Source of the DNA: Protopterus annectens | Lineage: Eukaryota > Chordata > Ceratodontiformes > Protopteridae | Reading direction: 5' to 3' | Length of the DNA stretch: 64,000 nucleotides | Assembly (NCBI RefSeq): GCF_019279795.1 | Contig: NC_056725.1 | Coordinates: 1,750,058,916-1,750,122,915, forward strand | Part shown: positions 22,441 through 32,999 of the stretch, piece after piece | Layout: every line of letters starts with the position of its first letter | How positions within the stretch are numbered: the first letter of the stretch is position 1 | Notes under the pieces: model-generated | Told to the model about the DNA's origin: nothing | Databases searched by the model: none | What the model saw: the letters and a program-made list of their open reading frames with translations, nothing else | Made by a program: the position numbers and the translations under genes

Positions 22441-22784
22441 AAATCTGTTCTTGGTCCACATTTTCAGTTTTTCCAGTGACCTGACTAGCCCTAATGTCAT
22501 GACTACTGAAGGTCTCCTGTGATAGATATTTGGATCCAGTTACGCACATTTTAGCAGATCTTAAGAAAGGCTCCTTCAGTATCATTCTTTTTCCAGCTGT
22601 ACAGTAGCTATAGCTGTGTACTCTGCCTAGGAGTCTGGGAACTGCAGCAAATGGCACTCATGACTTTGAGACTTCGAGCTAATATATCTTGTGCTGTTCA
22701 CCTGTATTAACTACAAGTACTGCTTTGGCCTCAAAAGCACTATATTTTGCAAAAGGCCTGCATTCAAGTGGGAGTTGGGAGATA

Positions 22785-23290
22785 AATTCATAGGTTCATA
22801 ATTTCCTAATGAGCTTATGGCCCATTGACATGCTCAGGCACGCAACCCAATATAGTCTGGAGATTGGCAATGTCTCCCATAAAGTAGGCTTCCTGACATA
22901 TCCCATGTAGAAATTTTAAATTTCCCATCTAGTTATGCATATGGGTTTTGAATGTTTCTAGGGTGGTACTCTGCTTGATATCTAAGGGCAACCCACTCCA
23001 TAAACAGTGGATACGTTGGGTTGGATCCCTGTTGTTATGATGTGGTACTGTGGGTTTAGGTCTCTAGAGCAGGTGTTAACTTTGAAGTGGCTCTGTCTAG
23101 GTGAAAGAGAGAAGAAAAAGAGCACCTGGTCATTCGTAGCATGGAAGACCAAGCAGACATCACCAGTTAGGATCTTATGACACTGAGAAGAAGAACAGGG
23201 TTTTTAGTCTATCCCGCAATAGGTGCTGAGATGCCTAAGGACTCAGCATTAGCATTCATACGCCTTATTCAACTATTTGCTTGAAAGTGA
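22785..23290 (-). mobile_element. Possible old CR1-related 3' fragment
   Basis: Begins with ATAGGTTCATAATTTCCTAA at its minus-strand 3' end, like the (TTCATAGG) tails of the CR1 copies, and the minus strand reads PLFMEWVALRYQAEYHPRN, reminiscent of the CR1 C-terminus (W..LP..IR). Frames are broken. The family differs from the four main CR1 copies. Confidence 0.4.
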
Positions 23291-23599
23291 GGAGTAGCTC
23301 TTGTGACTGCAATACTTTAGTCAGTAATAGCCTGTGATTCTTATGCACTGTGATTGCAAATAATTATATTACAAGAAAGCTCGGTGAATATAGTTCAAGT
23401 CCAATCATACACTATAATTACAATGTCTCTGGCACTGTTTCAGCTGAAATACAAGGTGAGTTCTAGAGCTGCATTTGTTGAAATTATAGGTTCATAGGTT
23501 CATACTAGGCTACCTGCCCTGGGGCATTTATAAGCCTAGCCAGAGTGTAATTGGCTTTCGCCACCCTTTGATTTTGAGTTTACTGTGCCCTTTTTAAGG

Positions 23600-25276
23600 T
23601 TAGTTTACTGTGCCTCTGTCTAGTAGTAACACAGAAGTAATCCCTGGGGTAAACCTACGATCCCCCATCCACTCATCAAGATTCCTCTTGAAGAGAGTCA
23701 GTGAGGGGCTCTGCCTGACATGGACTGGGATTCTATTCCAGAGTGAAGGGAGCCTCTGGGTTATGAATCTGTCCCTCCAGCATGTCCTATTTATTTCTGT
23801 GCTGAGGTTCAAGTCCCTCGAGTGCATGGCTCTAAGGGATTTGGATTTTTTGAGGTGGAGCATGTCCATTAATTCTGGGTTGGACATAGCTTTATATGTT
23901 AAGCATAGATCGCCTCTAAGTAGGCGGCATGCAACTGAGTAGAGCTGGAGTTTCTTTAACCGAGCAGCATATGGCATCTGTTTGAGACCCTTGATCCTCT
24001 TTGTGAGGTACTTTTGGGGTCTTTCTAGTTGCTGCAGGTGTCGGGTAAGGTACATCCCAAATGGGGCATTGTATTCTATTATGGGCCTGATGAGGGATGA
24101 ATAAAGGAGAACGATGACCTCCCTTGATCTAGATGTGAATTCTTTCAAGATAAGGTGGGCTATATAGAAGGTCTTTCTAACCACTTTGGCAATGTGTTTG
24201 TCGAAGGAGAGATTATTATCAACTTGGGTTCCCAGGTCCCTAATTACTTCCTCCATACTTAATGGGTTACCACCTATGTGGTAATTTGTGGGCACTTTGT
24301 TTTTGCCAAAGGGTATGACTATACACTTTTTGGCATTTAGCTTTAGGCCATGGCTCTGGCACCAGTTATCCGTCTCGGTGAGACCTTTTTGAAAAATGCT
24401 CATGTCAGCTGGAGAGTCAATTATGGTGTCCAGTTTGCAGTCATCTGCGAACTTGGTCAGCCACAGTCCTCCCGTGTTAGCCTGTACCTCAGAGAAATAT
24501 ATCCTGAATAAAAGAGGTCCCAGGATTGAGCCTTGTGGGACACCACTTGTAACTGGTTTTGAGTCCGACATGGCTCCAGCAATTCTGACTCTGTGGGTTC
24601 TGTCTTTGAGCCAATTTGCAACCCATCTTGGGACATAGGGGTTTATATTTAAGCTGGATAGCTTATCTATGATGCCTGAGTGGGGTATTGTGTCAAATGC
24701 TTTTGTGAGGTCCAGGTAGGCTGTGTGGACTACCTTCCCTTCATCTATGGCCTTGGTGACTGTTTCAAAGAAGTCGACCAGGTTCACGAGGCAGGATCTG
24801 CCCTTGACAAAACCAAATTGGGTAGGATCTAGTGTCTGTAGGTCCCCAATGTCTTTGTTTATGAGTTCCATGATGATCCTTTCCATAGCCTTGCAGACTA
24901 GGCTAGTCAGGCTTATGGGGCGATAGTTTCCAGGGTCCGTAGAGGCACCACCTTCGTGGAGTGGGACCACTGTTGCTGTATGCCATTCTTTGGGTACATA
25001 TCCTGTAGTAAGGCTGAGATTGTACAGCAGTTTTACGTGAGGGTTTAGTTCTGCTTGGAGTTTATGTAGAATGCAACCCGGGACACCATCTGGTCCCATT
25101 GATGCAGTGTTTTTTGCTTTGGAGAGGGTGGCTTTCACCTGAGCATCTGAGATGTTAGGGAGGCAGCACTCTGCTGGGATAGATATTTGCTCTTTTGGGG
25201 ATGGGGGGGGAGTTTGCACTAAACCTGTCTGCCAGGATGTTGGCAATGTCTGTGGGTTCAGTGTATTTTTTGTCAT
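23600..25276 (-). CDS. CR1 copy A reverse transcriptase region of ORF2
   Basis: A 558-codon open stretch. True RT sequence starts near residue 24, because the first residues are out of frame with the linker. Motifs: GPDGVPGCILHKL at 61-73, YRPISLTSLVCKAMERII at 118-135, motif A YLDLTKAFDT at 187-196 (D189), motif B SGVPQGSILGPLLF at 244-257, motif C KFADDC at 275-280 (D278, D279), then LKLNAKKCIVIPFG at 311-324. The thumb and C-terminal W..IPVHVRQ.PSLTLFKRNLD block follow. All catalytic residues are present. It would copy the CR1 RNA at a nicked target. The ATG at 25276 is unlikely to be a real start. Confidence 0.8.
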   Translation of the reverse strand: MTKNTLNPQTLPTSWQTGLVQTPPPSPKEQISIPAECCLPNISDAQVKATLSKAKNTASMGPDGVPGCILHKLQAELNPHVKLLYNLSLTTGYVPKEWHTATVVPLHEGGASTDPGNYRPISLTSLVCKAMERIIMELINKDIGDLQTLDPTQFGFVKGRSCLVNLVDFFETVTKAIDEGKVVHTAYLDLTKAFDTIPHSGIIDKLSSLNINPYVPRWVANWLKDRTHRVRIAGAMSDSKPVTSGVPQGSILGPLLFRIYFSEVQANTGGLWLTKFADDCKLDTIIDSPADMSIFQKGLTETDNWCQSHGLKLNAKKCIVIPFGKNKVPTNYHIGGNPLSMEEVIRDLGTQVDNNLSFDKHIAKVVRKTFYIAHLILKEFTSRSREVIVLLYSSLIRPIIEYNAPFGMYLTRHLQQLERPQKYLTKRIKGLKQMPYAARLKKLQLYSVACRLLRGDLCLTYKAMSNPELMDMLHLKKSKSLRAMHSRDLNLSTEINRTCWRDRFITQRLPSLWNRIPVHVRQSPSLTLFKRNLDEWMGDRRFTPGITSVLLLDRGTVN

Positions 25277-25484
25277 TTTGGATCAACTCTGAGCATTTCT
25301 GAGAGTTGCATCCCAGGTTCCTTACATAACTAAAAAAGGCCTTGTGATAATCTTTAGTGTCCCGTGCAATTTTCCTCTTGAAGCTGGCCTTGGAGGATTT
25401 TATGAGGGATCGTAGTTTTTTGCTAGTACTGATCAGAGATGCCTTCCCTTTTAGGGATTTTACTCTATCATGTAGTAGTATCAT
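25155..25484 (-). pseudogene. CR1 copy A ORF2 nuclease-RT linker
   Basis: Contains SLISTSKKLRSLIKSSKASF, KDYHKAFFSYVRNLG and EPTDIANILADRFSAN, the conserved linker of CR1 ORF2. After FSAN the reading frame must move by +1 to enter RT, at a run of eight C (minus strand) at 25203-25210. Upstream, 25485-25675 is linker with stops. Confidence 0.75.
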
Positions 25485-25674
25485 GTAGTTGTACAGCTTA
25501 TTTATGGCTGGGGTCCACCAGACTGGATGCCTGCCTTTGGAAGATTAGGTCTTGGTTTTGTTTGGGATAGCATGATCCATGCATTCCTGGAGGTGTCCAT
25601 AGAATGTGTTTATATAGGATTCTGCAGCTTAGGCTGTAGTTTTCACTGGCCTGGGGGACTTGAAGGATTCCACC

Positions 25675-26391
25675 TCAGTTTTGAGAAGCATGAAGTTCAC
25701 TTTTGAGAAGTTTTTCACTGTGGTTTTCTGGGCTGATATCCAGTGAGATTAATTTATGGTCTGATCTCACCAATGAGGGGTATACCTCTGGTATGGAGCA
25801 TAGAGTTCCCATGTTGGTAATTATCAGGTCAAGTATGTTTTCCACTCTTGTGGGAGTGGTGACTAGTTGTTCCATAGCATTTGAGTTTATAAATTCCAGG
25901 ATCCTTTGGGCTAGGGTGTTGGGGCTTGAGTAATGCTCCCAGTCTTTGTTTGGGTAGTTGAAGTCACCCAATATAATGGTGTTTGGAGAGATCTTCATAT
26001 TCTCCAGTGTTTTCAGGAAAGCTGAGTGGGATTCCTGATTTTGAGAGGGTGGTCTGTAACATGCTACAAACTGAAAAGCAGTTTTTCCCACTGTTAGCTG
26101 CACATGGATGGTCTCTGATGCTTCGTGCGACACCACTAACCTGGATGTGTGGGTATCTTTGATAAATATGGATACTCCCCCTCCTTTTGTGGTTCGGTCC
26201 AAGTTTTGGGGCCGAAAAGCATGATATGAGGTATAACCTGGTAGTGCTGAGGTGCTCTCTGGAGCCTTGAACCAGGTTTCTGTCACTGCACAGATATCAG
26301 TGTTCTCCATACTGAGGAGGGCTTCAAGTACGTGCATCTTGAGGTTTAGATTTCTGGCGTTTAGCAGCATTACCCTTAGTTTCTTGTTCAT
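25675..26391 (-). CDS. CR1 copy A ORF2 endonuclease domain
   Basis: A 238-codon open frame. APE-type motifs: LLNAR at 9-13 (N11), VTETWF at 36-41 (E38), ACYRPP at 110-115, LGDFNYP at 141-147 (D143, N145), LDLIITN at 187-193, and SDHKLI at 210-215 (D211, H212). These are the metal-binding and catalytic positions of the family, all present. The protein would nick target DNA for primed reverse transcription. The frame overlaps the end of ORF1 (26400) closely. It ends early because of a frameshift near 25725; the last 18 residues are out of frame. Confidence 0.8.
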   Translation of the reverse strand: MNKKLRVMLLNARNLNLKMHVLEALLSMENTDICAVTETWFKAPESTSALPGYTSYHAFRPQNLDRTTKGGGVSIFIKDTHTSRLVVSHEASETIHVQLTVGKTAFQFVACYRPPSQNQESHSAFLKTLENMKISPNTIILGDFNYPNKDWEHYSSPNTLAQRILEFINSNAMEQLVTTPTRVENILDLIITNMGTLCSIPEVYPSLVRSDHKLISLDISPENHSEKLLKSELHASQN

Positions 26392-26399
26392 TGTGTTGT

Positions 26400-27374
26400 C
26401 TATGGAGGTGGATTTGTCTTTTGAGCCTTGCCTAAAAAAGGCACTATGGGGGTGGCAAGAGCCTTCACCAATATCCGAAAGCCCAGGGCTGACAGGTGCA
26501 AGTCATCCCTAGTGAAGTAACGTGGCTTGTCGAGCATGTCATCCCAGGCTGACAGACACTGGATCCCCTTTGAATGACACCAAAATTTTAGCCAATTGTT
26601 AAAATTGATCATTTTTTCTTTGTACTGTGGCATCATTCTAGGTGAGGGTAAGATGCTGCTCAAGTTCAGGGTCATACCGGCCTGGGCTACATAATCAGAG
26701 AGCTCCTCTATGTCTCTTTTCATGTAGTCGAGGGAGGTACATCTCTGGTCATTCACACCAGCATGGACAATGACTGAGTCATATTTGTACTTGCTTTGGA
26801 GTGACCTGAGTGCTTGCATTATGTGGCGGATCCTAGCGCCTGACCGGCAGCTCACTGTGACCTTCTCTTTGTTCAGCCTGGTGAGTGGGACATCAGTGTG
26901 TCTGACTATAGAATCACCTATTACGAGTGTATCAGGTGTGTTATTTAGCCTTAAGGGCTGTGACTGTTTGGCACACTGACTTTGTGAACTATGTGTTGGA
27001 CGTGGTTTGTTTTGGGGTAACATTTGCTTGGATGTCTGCTTTGGAGGTCTCTGCTGCTTAGGCAGGTTTGTATTTAGAGCCTCCAAGTATGTTTTTATGT
27101 GTTTATGTGTTTGGTTTGTTTTTGTGGTGGAACTATGTGAGACTGGATTTGTGTTGTGTGAGGTTACCTTCTCCTCCTGACTGGTTACACCAGTTCTGAG
27201 TTGAGAGAGCTCAGCCTCCAGTTTGGCTATATGGTTGCATCTCTCACATATATTTGAACCTGTTGGGAGGAGGAGAGGGTTGTCCGTGTACATGAGACAG
27301 TTGTAACATTGCCTCAAAATTCCCAGATTCACCAGCTGGACTGGAGAGGAGACCATTAGCTGACCTTTAGACAT
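26400..27374 (-). CDS. CR1 copy A ORF1, zinc-finger-like plus SGNH esterase protein
   Basis: 324 codons, intact. An N-terminal CxxC pair, C23/C26 and C43/C46, resembles a zinc-binding module and is followed by a short coiled-coil-like IAKLEAELSQLRTG (49-62). A basic low-complexity linker follows at 80-140. The C-terminal SGNH hydrolase fold has block I VIGDS (S155), block III AGVND (N208) and block V DDLHLS (D290, H293), so the catalytic set is complete. CR1 ORF1 proteins with this esterase bind RNA and may act on lipids; the role is not settled. Start chosen at MSKGQ, also present in the 50-kb copy, with A at -3. Confidence 0.85.
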   Translation of the reverse strand: MSKGQLMVSSPVQLVNLGILRQCYNCLMYTDNPLLLPTGSNICERCNHIAKLEAELSQLRTGVTSQEEKVTSHNTNPVSHSSTTKTNQTHKHIKTYLEALNTNLPKQQRPPKQTSKQMLPQNKPRPTHSSQSQCAKQSQPLRLNNTPDTLVIGDSIVRHTDVPLTRLNKEKVTVSCRSGARIRHIMQALRSLQSKYKYDSVIVHAGVNDQRCTSLDYMKRDIEELSDYVAQAGMTLNLSSILPSPRMMPQYKEKMINFNNWLKFWCHSKGIQCLSAWDDMLDKPRYFTRDDLHLSALGFRILVKALATPIVPFLGKAQKTNPPP

Positions 27375-27399
27375 GCTAGAATGGTATAGGGAGCTCCTT

Positions 27400-28560
27400 T
27401 ATCACTGACTCAAAAAGGACCAATAGGGGACAAGGTAGTGGTAGAGAGTAAATGAGGATTTTAGTTTACTAGTGCTAAATTGTAAGATTGCTTATTTGGG
27501 CAAGTGCAGGGCCTTAGATTGAGAGTAGGGTGTTTAACTTGAGAGATTGAGTAGTTCTAAGGGAAAAAGTGAAGAGCAGAATTTGTGGAGTCGGGAATAG
27601 TTTAAATCCGATTAACCGGCGCTGCCTGATGCTGCACTACGCGCACAATCGTGCAAAGCCACGCCAAAGTGGGTTTTTATGCAGGGAACTTTAAAGAGCT
27701 AGAAATGGCCCAAAACGGCCAATTAACTACAAGATTCATGTGCTGAGGTCACTCCTTTAGGGACAGATAGGCTGCTCAAGGCTCCCCACTCCCACTGGTG
27801 AGCAAAGAAACTTCCTTCTCTCCAAGTAAGGAAATGGGCAACACAGGAACTATTCAAAAGTCCAGAATACAGCAAAGCCTGTATAAGGGACTATTCTAGG
27901 TTAGGAAAGGCGGGAAACAAGGATATTGTTTTTTTTTTTTTTCTTTTTTCACAAAAACAGCAGGAGAAGTACAGTGAATTCAATACACAGGCTAGCACAC
28001 TTGAGTGGGCAGCCTCAACAATTAAATGCAAACAAACAAACTTTAAACAAGTGCAGGAATTGTAAAAACACAGAAAACAGGCTTAGAGAAGTAAATCAGC
28101 AGTTTAAACTTGCTTTTCAGGGAGAAAGGACGGTCGCACAGATAGTAACAGAAAAATTATACTTAAATCTTGAAAGCAGTCACTCTTTTCATTTCTCTGC
28201 TGCTAGCATCACTCTGCAGGACCACGAGGAGCTGTTGCTGAGTAGGATAAGCGAAAAAAATGCGCCAAAGCGGATTTTTATGCAGGGAACTTTAAAGAGC
28301 TAGAAATGGCCCAAAACGGCCAATTAACTGCAAGATTCTTGTGCTGAGGTCACTCCTTCAGGGACAGATAGGCTGCTCAAGCCTCCCCTCTCACACTGGT
28401 GAGCAAAGAAACTTCCTTCTCTCCAAGTAAGGAAATGGGCAACACAGGAACTATTCAAAAGTCCAGAATACAGCAAAGCCTGTATAAGGGACTATTCTAG
28501 GTTAGGAAAGGTGGGAAACAAGGATATATATATTTTTTTCTTTTTTCACTTGAAAACAAG
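27400..28560 (-). promoter_or_regulatory. CR1 copy A 5' region with repeated monomer
   Basis: A 300-bp segment occurs twice with a 601-bp period (27652-27952 and 28253-28555; landmark GCAGGGAACTTTAAAGAGCT at 27681 and 28282). On the minus strand each starts with an A-rich tract, then CTTGTTTCCCGCCTTTCC and TTGGCCGTTTTGGGCCATTT. Between the monomers lie about 300 bp of other sequence. A short GC- and CpG-rich block (27610-27665) lies just upstream of ORF1. Repeated 5' monomers usually carry a LINE promoter; here that is inferred. Confidence 0.65.
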
Positions 28561-28589
28561 AATATGAACTAAGGTGTACATGCACGCGT

Positions 28590-28590
<1 letters not shown>

Positions 28591-28671
<81 letters not shown>
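28591..28671. repeat. (CA)n microsatellite
   Basis: An uninterrupted run of about 40 CA dinucleotides at the 5' side of CR1 copy A. Confidence 0.98.
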
Positions 28672-28672
<1 letters not shown>

Positions 28673-29059
28673 AATATGACATATGGACTAAGTCAGGATG
28701 GTGATAAACATACCTACTACAAAGCACAAAGCACTTCTTCCCACCATCAGTGCAACAGATGAGTATATTGCTGTAAATGTATAGTAATGCTACCTGTGAC
28801 CTTTTTAGAGACTGTTTAAAAGAAGATCATAAAGGAATTTTGTTCATTGTATGGCAGACTGAGAAGTATATCAATTAAATGAAATATTTTGTCTATTTAA
28901 CACAATTTTGAAACTTCAGATTATTTTCAAGCACACAGCACAAAGAATACCCCAATTATATTCAAAGCAGATATATTTGGTGTCACAGTTTCTCAAGAAG
29001 AGAGGAAGCTGTGTGACACGACATTCTGAAATCAGCACACTCACAAATAAATGTACATG

Positions 29060-29060
<1 letters not shown>

Positions 29061-29127
<67 letters not shown>
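29061..29127. repeat. (CA)n microsatellite
   Basis: About 33 CA repeats, continuing as an impure CA/CG tract to 29155. No gene is seen in the 28680-29060 or 29160-29790 flanks. Confidence 0.97.
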
Positions 29128-29130
<3 letters not shown>

Positions 29131-30127
29131 GCACACACGCACACGTACACACACACGTGAGCACTGTGTATGAGTAGCAATGTTGGAGGAATATGTAGAA
29201 GGTTTTGTTGAATTTTTCTAGGTTATTTATATGTCCTTTTATGAACATGACTAATTTAATTTAACACATGCTACATGGAATGAGATTCTGCTGGTCTAAA
29301 ATAAAAATAGGGCTGGAAAGAGGAAGTGAATTGTAAGTTAATCACAGAGCTATGAGAAACTATTGAAAAACATTAGTGTTTATTAATATAAATGTATTGA
29401 CATGTTAAACCTCTGCTTATCTGTTTTTTTATAAAACATTGAAAGGTTGATATGTCTTTGTTATCAGTTACACCTTAAACTGATCTGTTTGGTCTTTTGT
29501 TTGTTTGTTCTTTTGTTTGTCTGCCTACATATCTGTCTGTTTATCTGTATGCCTGGTCACCAGGATAGAATTCACTGGTCTGCAGACCCAGCTATAGCCC
29601 AGGCTGTGACGAACGTATTAAACACAGTGAATTAAATATTTTCAGTACCTATAATAACAAGAGTTGGATAAAGACATTAGAAGGAAAACATGGTAATTTA
29701 TACACTAAACAGAAGTGAATTGCATGTCAATGTATATAGTTAACAAAGGTGAAATTCAAGTATCATATTACTTATTAAAGCAATTTAAGTTTTTGTTCAT
29801 AGGTTCATAGGTTCATAGGTAGGTACTAGGCTATTGGTCCAAGGGTCTAAGTAAGGCTAGCCAACAAGGTTCCCTGGCTTACGCCACCCAAGGAAGTTAA
29901 TTTCCTGTGCCCCTGTTGAGCATAGCCACAGAAGTGATCCCTGGGGTGTATTTCCTATTTCCCATCTACTCATTAAGATTTTTCTTGAAGAGTGCTAATG
30001 AGGAACTTTGCTTGACATAAATGGGTAGCTTGTTCCAGAGTATAGGAAGTCTCTGGGACATGAATCTATCCCTCCAGCATGTCCTGTTTATTGTGGTGAC
30101 AAGGTTTAGGTCCCTAGAGTGTACAGC

Positions 30128-31572
30128 TCAGAGGGATTGGGATTTCTTTAGGTGTAGCATGTCCAACAGCTCTGGGTTTAACCTAGCTTTATATGTTAGG
30201 CAGAGATCTCCTCGGAGTAGGCAATATGCTACAGAGTAAAGCTGATATTTTTTGAGACGGTCAGTGTTGGGCATCTGTTTGAGGCCAGTAATCCTCTTTG
30301 TGAGGTACTTCTGTGGCCTTTCCAGCTGCTGCAGATGTCTTGTGAGGTACATTCCAAAAGGGGCATTGTACTCTATAATGGGTCTAATGAGTGCCGAGTA
30401 GAGGGGAACAATGACCTCTTTTTCTCTGGATGAGAACCCTTTTGTGATGAGGTGTGCCACATAGAAGGATTTCCTGACTACTGTGGCGATGTGATTATCA
30501 AAGGAGAGACTACTGTCCACCTGGGTCCCAAGGTCTTTTATCACATATTCAGCATTAAATAAACTGCCGTTTATGTGGTAGTTCATAGGTATAGAGTTTT
30601 TACCAAAGGGGATGACAATGCACTTTTTGGCATTGAGCTTGAGGCCATGCTTCTGACACCAGGCATCTGTCTCAGTGAGGCCCTTCTGTAGGATGTCCAC
30701 ATCATTTGGGGACTTGACTATGGCTCCTAGTTTGCAGTCATCTGCAAACTACATTAGCCGGATGCCTTCTGTGTTAGCCTGTACTTCAGAGAAGTAGATA
30801 CCAAACAAGAGAGGTCCCAGGATTGAACCCTGTGGTACTCCACTTGTCACTGGTTTGAAGTCAGATTTGGAGTCTGCAACTTTTACAGTGTGGGTTCTGT
30901 CAGTGAGGCAGTTGGTAACCCATCTTGTGATGTAGGGATTTATACCTAGTTTAGTGAGTTTAGCTTTAATTCTAGAATGGGGGATGGTGTTGAAAGCCTT
31001 TGCGAGGTCAAGATAGGCTGTGTGAACCACCTTACCCTCGTCTAAGGCTTTGGTGACTGCCTCAAAGAAGTCAATCAGGTTCAGAAGGCAGGATCTGCCT
31101 TTCACAAACCCGAACTGGGTGGGGTCCAGAGTTTGGAGGTTACCAATGACTTTGTTTATGAGTTCCATGATGATACATTCCATGGCCTTGCAGACCAGGC
31201 TCATCAGGCTAATAGGTGATAGCTCCCAGGATCAGTGGTGGCTCCCCCTTTGTGGAGTGGGATAACTGTTGCTGTGCCTGACGTGAGGCTATGATTGAAC
31301 ATGGTGCTTAGGTGGGGAGCCATTTCGTTCTGAAGTTCATGTAAAACACAGCCAGGGATGTTATCCGGTCCCATGGATGCTGTGCTCTTGGTTTTAGAGA
31401 GTGCAGCTTTTACCTGCATAGATGTGATTACAGGGACTCTGCATTCTTCCTGTATAGATATGGGCCCTTTAGGGGGTGAGAGGGGGGGGGTAAAGTTAGC
31501 ACTGAACCTATCTGCCAGGATGTTGGCAATATCAGTTGGTTCTGTAATTTTCGTGCCGTTGTGCTGTAACAC
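30128..31572 (-). pseudogene. CR1 copy B reverse transcriptase, three frames
   Basis: 31204-31572: EPTDIANILADRFSANFTPP leading into ASMGPDNIPGCVLHEL. 30749-31204: SLVCKAMECIIMELINKVIG, motif A TAYLDLAKAFNTIP, motif B TSGVPQGSILGPLLFGIYF, stopping where motif C should begin. 30128-30700: KHGLKLNAKKCIVIPFGKN, thumb and C-terminal blocks. Motif C (FADD) falls between the last two frames and its reading frame is interrupted by a stop. The RT is therefore dead. Confidence 0.8.
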
Positions 31573-31732
31573 AGAGCAGATCTGGGTGTTGCCATTGAGA
31601 TTCTTGACATAGCTATAGAATGCTTTGTGGTTGCCCTTAGAATCAGTGGCGATTTTGTTTTGGTAGCTAGCTTTGGAGGATCTTATAAAGGATCTCAGCT
31701 TCTTACTGAGGTTGACCAGGGAGCTCCTCTAC

Positions 31733-32890
31733 TCATGGGATTTTACTCTCTTTTGCAACAGTTTCTTCCTTCTGTTGTAGAGTTTGTTTATGGCAGTGGA
31801 CCACAAGATTGGCTTCCTTTTTTTTGGAGGCTAGCGTCTTGGTTCTGTTTGAGATAGCACGATTCATGCACTCGTGTAAGTGCTTATACAGTGCATTTGT
31901 GTAGGATTCAGGAGTCATAACTGTATTGTCCATCTGCATGGGTGTCATGAGGTTCACCACTTCTGTCTTAAGAAGCATGAAGTTGGCTTTGGAGAAATTT
32001 TTTACCGCGGTTTCCTTAATGGTGGGTGAGGCCGAGATGCAGATATCTAGGGTGATTAGCTTATGGTCGGATCTGACCAATGAGGAGTTGATTTCACTTG
32101 TGGAACACTGGTCACTCATGTTAGTAATGACTAGATCTAGGATATTGTTGCCCCTGGTGGGGGTGTGGATAAGTTGATCCAGGGCATTGGAATTTATGAA
32201 TTCCAGAAAGTGTTGAGCAAAGGAGTTGGTACATGAGTAGTTTTCCCAGTTAATGGTGGGGTAGTTGAAATTGCCCATTATTAGGGTGCTGGGTTGAACC
32301 CTAATATTTTCCAGTATATCAAGAAAAGATGAGTGGGAATCCTGGGGCATGGTGGGGGAGCTGTAGCAAGCTACAATTTGGATTGCAGTTTTGCCCAGAG
32401 TTAGTTGTACTTGGATAACCTCGGATGCATTATGCTACGCAACTAAACTGGAGGTGTGGATATCCTTAATGAATATGGACACACCTCTGCCTTTGGTGTT
32501 CTGGTCCAGGTTAGATGGCCGAAAAGTGTGGTATGAGTTATAGCCTGGTAATGCAGGGGTGCTCTCTAGAGCCTTGAACCAGGTCTCAGTCACTGCACAG
32601 ATATCGATGTTCTCCATTTTAAGGAGTAACTCGAGTGAGTGCATTTTGAGATTTAGACTTCTAGCATTGAGTAGCATTACCCTCAGTTTTTGCTTGCCTG
32701 TTCCTGTTGCAGTGGTGAATTTGTCATTTGAACCTTTGTGATTTTGTACCTTCTTAATAGCTGTCCCTAAGATAACTGTATTTGTGTTCAGCAAACAGGT
32801 ACTTTTATTTTTGCTTGATGCTTGATGTTTGTTTATTGTGTCTACTGTGCCAGTCTTTGAAAATGTAATTTTGCTAATGGCCAGCCTCAA
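31733..32890 (-). pseudogene. CR1 copy B ORF2 nuclease, split by one stop
   Basis: 32435-32890 and 31733-32350 are in the same frame. The first holds LRVMLLNARSLNLKMHSLEL and VTETWFKALESTP. The second holds MGNFNYPTINWENYSC, where GDFN has become GNFN so the catalytic aspartate is lost, then NILDLVITNMSDQ and SDHKLI, and runs into the linker VKNFSKANFMLLKTEV. The stop separating them and the D-to-N change make it inactive. Confidence 0.8.
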
Positions 32891-32999
32891 AAGGAGTTAT
32901 GGACAGTTTAACTGTACTGTCACTGCTATTTTTGAGGGAATAACAAGGAAAGCCTAATTAGAAGCTCAGATGCTAAGAGCAGACTTAGTCAGTGGTCAT

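Larger units (their letters stand above)
23485..28560 (-). mobile_element. CR1-type LINE, copy A, nearly complete
   Basis: Minus-strand order: repeated 5' region (28560-27400), ORF1 (27374-26400), ORF2 nuclease (26391-25675), linker (25484-25155), RT (25276-23600), 3' UTR and the octamer tail TTCATAGG at 23488-23503. Two ORFs with an esterase-bearing ORF1, an APE-like nuclease and RT are the CR1 layout. ORF1 and RT are open. ORF2 is split by frameshifts near 25725 and at the C8 tract at 25203-25210, so the copy is probably inactive but young. Confidence 0.9.
29795..32900 (-). mobile_element. CR1-type LINE, copy B, lacks ORF1
   Basis: Minus strand: nuclease (32890-31733), linker and RT start (31572-31204), RT (31204-30128), degraded C-terminus, 3' UTR and the octamer tail (TTCATAGG, three copies) at 29797-29820. 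The 5' end is truncated just upstream of ORF2, leaving no ORF1. ORF2 is broken by at least three frameshifts or stops. The linker-RT junction at the nine-C tract near 31482-31490 is in frame here, unlike copies A, C and D. About 80% similar to copy A by eye, so a different subfamily. Confidence 0.85.

Noticed and set aside
23610..26979. Plus-strand ORFs opposite CR1 copy A (for example 26252-26512, 24396-24638)
   Set aside because: They are shadows of the minus-strand nuclease and RT frames.
27926..28303. 125-codon plus-strand ORF
   Set aside because: Antisense to the repeated 5' region of CR1 copy A and not kept in copy C.
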